Source: CAZVJA01 sp964626885
GTDB lineage: Bacteria; Planctomycetota; Planctomycetia; Planctomycetales; Planctomycetaceae
Reading direction: 5' to 3'
Assembly: GCA_964626885.1 (NCBI GenBank)
Contig: CAZVJA010000039.1
Location: 1-33,449, forward strand
DNA length: 33,449 bases
Part shown: positions 32,996 through 33,449 of the stretch, in pieces
How positions within the stretch are numbered: position 1 is the first letter of the stretch
Layout of the letters: each line of letters starts with the position of its first letter
Program-made: the position numbers and the translations under genes
The notes under the pieces: model-generated
The model's input: only the letters and a program-made list of their open reading frames with translations
What the model was told of the DNA's origin: nothing
Databases searched by the model: none

Positions 32996-33449
32996 TCACC
33001 GCGTAACATTCTTGCGGGTCACGTAGATCCAATGCCCGAGATCGACAAGCATGATGCCGCCGATGCCGATGGCAGCCCAGCCAAGCATCGATGTCACGGG
33101 AATGCTTCCTGAGAACACGATTCCCGCTGTCAGGAAGGCCACGATCGCGCTGCCGATTTTGATTAGGCTGTGCTTGCGCAGTTTCTTCTTCGTGTGCTTC
33201 AAGACGGCGGAGCGGGCCGCTTGGTTTGCGACCTCGCGCAGACTGCTGAGTCCGTTTCGCACCAGGTCTTTGTCTTGCGGGTGTACCGGTGTCTCTGAAA
33301 TCGGTTTGAGTTCCTCGACCACGGCGGAAGCCGGAGTGCTGCTCGGCACCTGTGCCGGCACGACTGTCAGTGAAACGGCTGGCCGTTGCACCGGTGCAGG
33401 AGTCAATGACGCCGACGAGCCATATAATTGGCGTATCCGTTGACGCTCG
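32996..33449 (-). CDS. two-helix membrane protein, N-terminus beyond window
   Basis: The leftward frame is open to the right edge, so the start is probably outside the window; a TTG at 33406 is the only internal start. About 150 residues are visible: a Pro/Ala/Val-rich, probably disordered stretch (SLTVVPAQVPSSTPASAVVE), a charged helix with SLREVANQAARSAVLKHTKKK, and two membrane helices (IGSAIVAFLTAGIVFSGSI and MLGWAAIGIGGIMLVDLGHW) with a short basic end. No family is recognised. Confidence 0.65.
   Translation of the reverse strand, partial: ERQRIRQLYGSSASLTPAPVQRPAVSLTVVPAQVPSSTPASAVVEELKPISETPVHPQDKDLVRNGLSSLREVANQAARSAVLKHTKKKLRKHSLIKIGSAIVAFLTAGIVFSGSIPVTSMLGWAAIGIGGIMLVDLGHWIYVTRKNVTR

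Noticed and set aside
1..33449. CRISPR array, insertion sequence or integrase
   Set aside because: No regularly spaced repeats, transposase or recombinase motifs were seen on either strand.

Overview
The window looks like a chromosomal segment of a planctomycete (Planctomycetaceae-type, GC in the upper 50s). The main evidence is a DUF1501 protein with a twin-arginine-like leader and a very large 'PVC-type' membrane-bound dehydrogenase that ends in a cytochrome c (CAACH) domain. Both families are strongly expanded in Planctomycetes. Codon usage is homogeneous, long antisense open frames are abundant, and I see no IS element, integrase, CRISPR array or rRNA operon. Most of the window is ordinary housekeeping and accessory chromosome.

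Left part (1-6.6 kb): a partial ArnT/PMT-like glycosyltransferase carrying one parS-like ParB site inside it and a second just upstream; a small TPR protein; a leftward HD-domain / GYD-domain / methylisocitrate-lyase-like operon; a short lipoprotein; and a leftward tadA-comF-hemC run. Next (6.6-9.8 kb) are a rightward NCS2-type permease and a DUF1501 protein. A leftward operon (16.4-9.8 kb) holds the PVC dehydrogenase, a VOC/glyoxalase protein, a possible 50-aa membrane peptide, a DUF2585 protein and a DUF4173-like membrane protein.

Middle (16.6-21.7 kb): this is the least explained part. A rightward membrane protein precedes two tandem paralogous STAS-like proteins that appear to lack the usual phospho-serine. 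Facing them is a leftward four-gene set: two proteins coupled by TAATG that I do not recognise, a six-bladed Kelch propeller and a coiled-coil protein. It has a good predicted promoter. Its architecture suggests a surface or virion-like structural cassette, but this is inference.

Right part (21.7-33.4 kb): an AcuI/YhdH-type reductase; leftward genes for a receiver with a zinc-ribbon tail, FHA, RsmD, SDR and GNAT proteins; then rightward HU and csrA, each with a clear sigma70-type promoter. The csrA leader is strongly structured and ends in a perfect 16-bp palindrome running into the ribosome binding site. A tRNA-Glu(TTC) with promoter and terminator and a small conserved-looking protein follow. 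Last is a leftward operon of phosphoglucomutase-type enzyme, inositol-3-phosphate synthase and UbiA prenyltransferase, whose chemistry runs from hexose phosphate through inositol phosphate to a possible prenylated product. The window closes with a truncated two-helix membrane protein.
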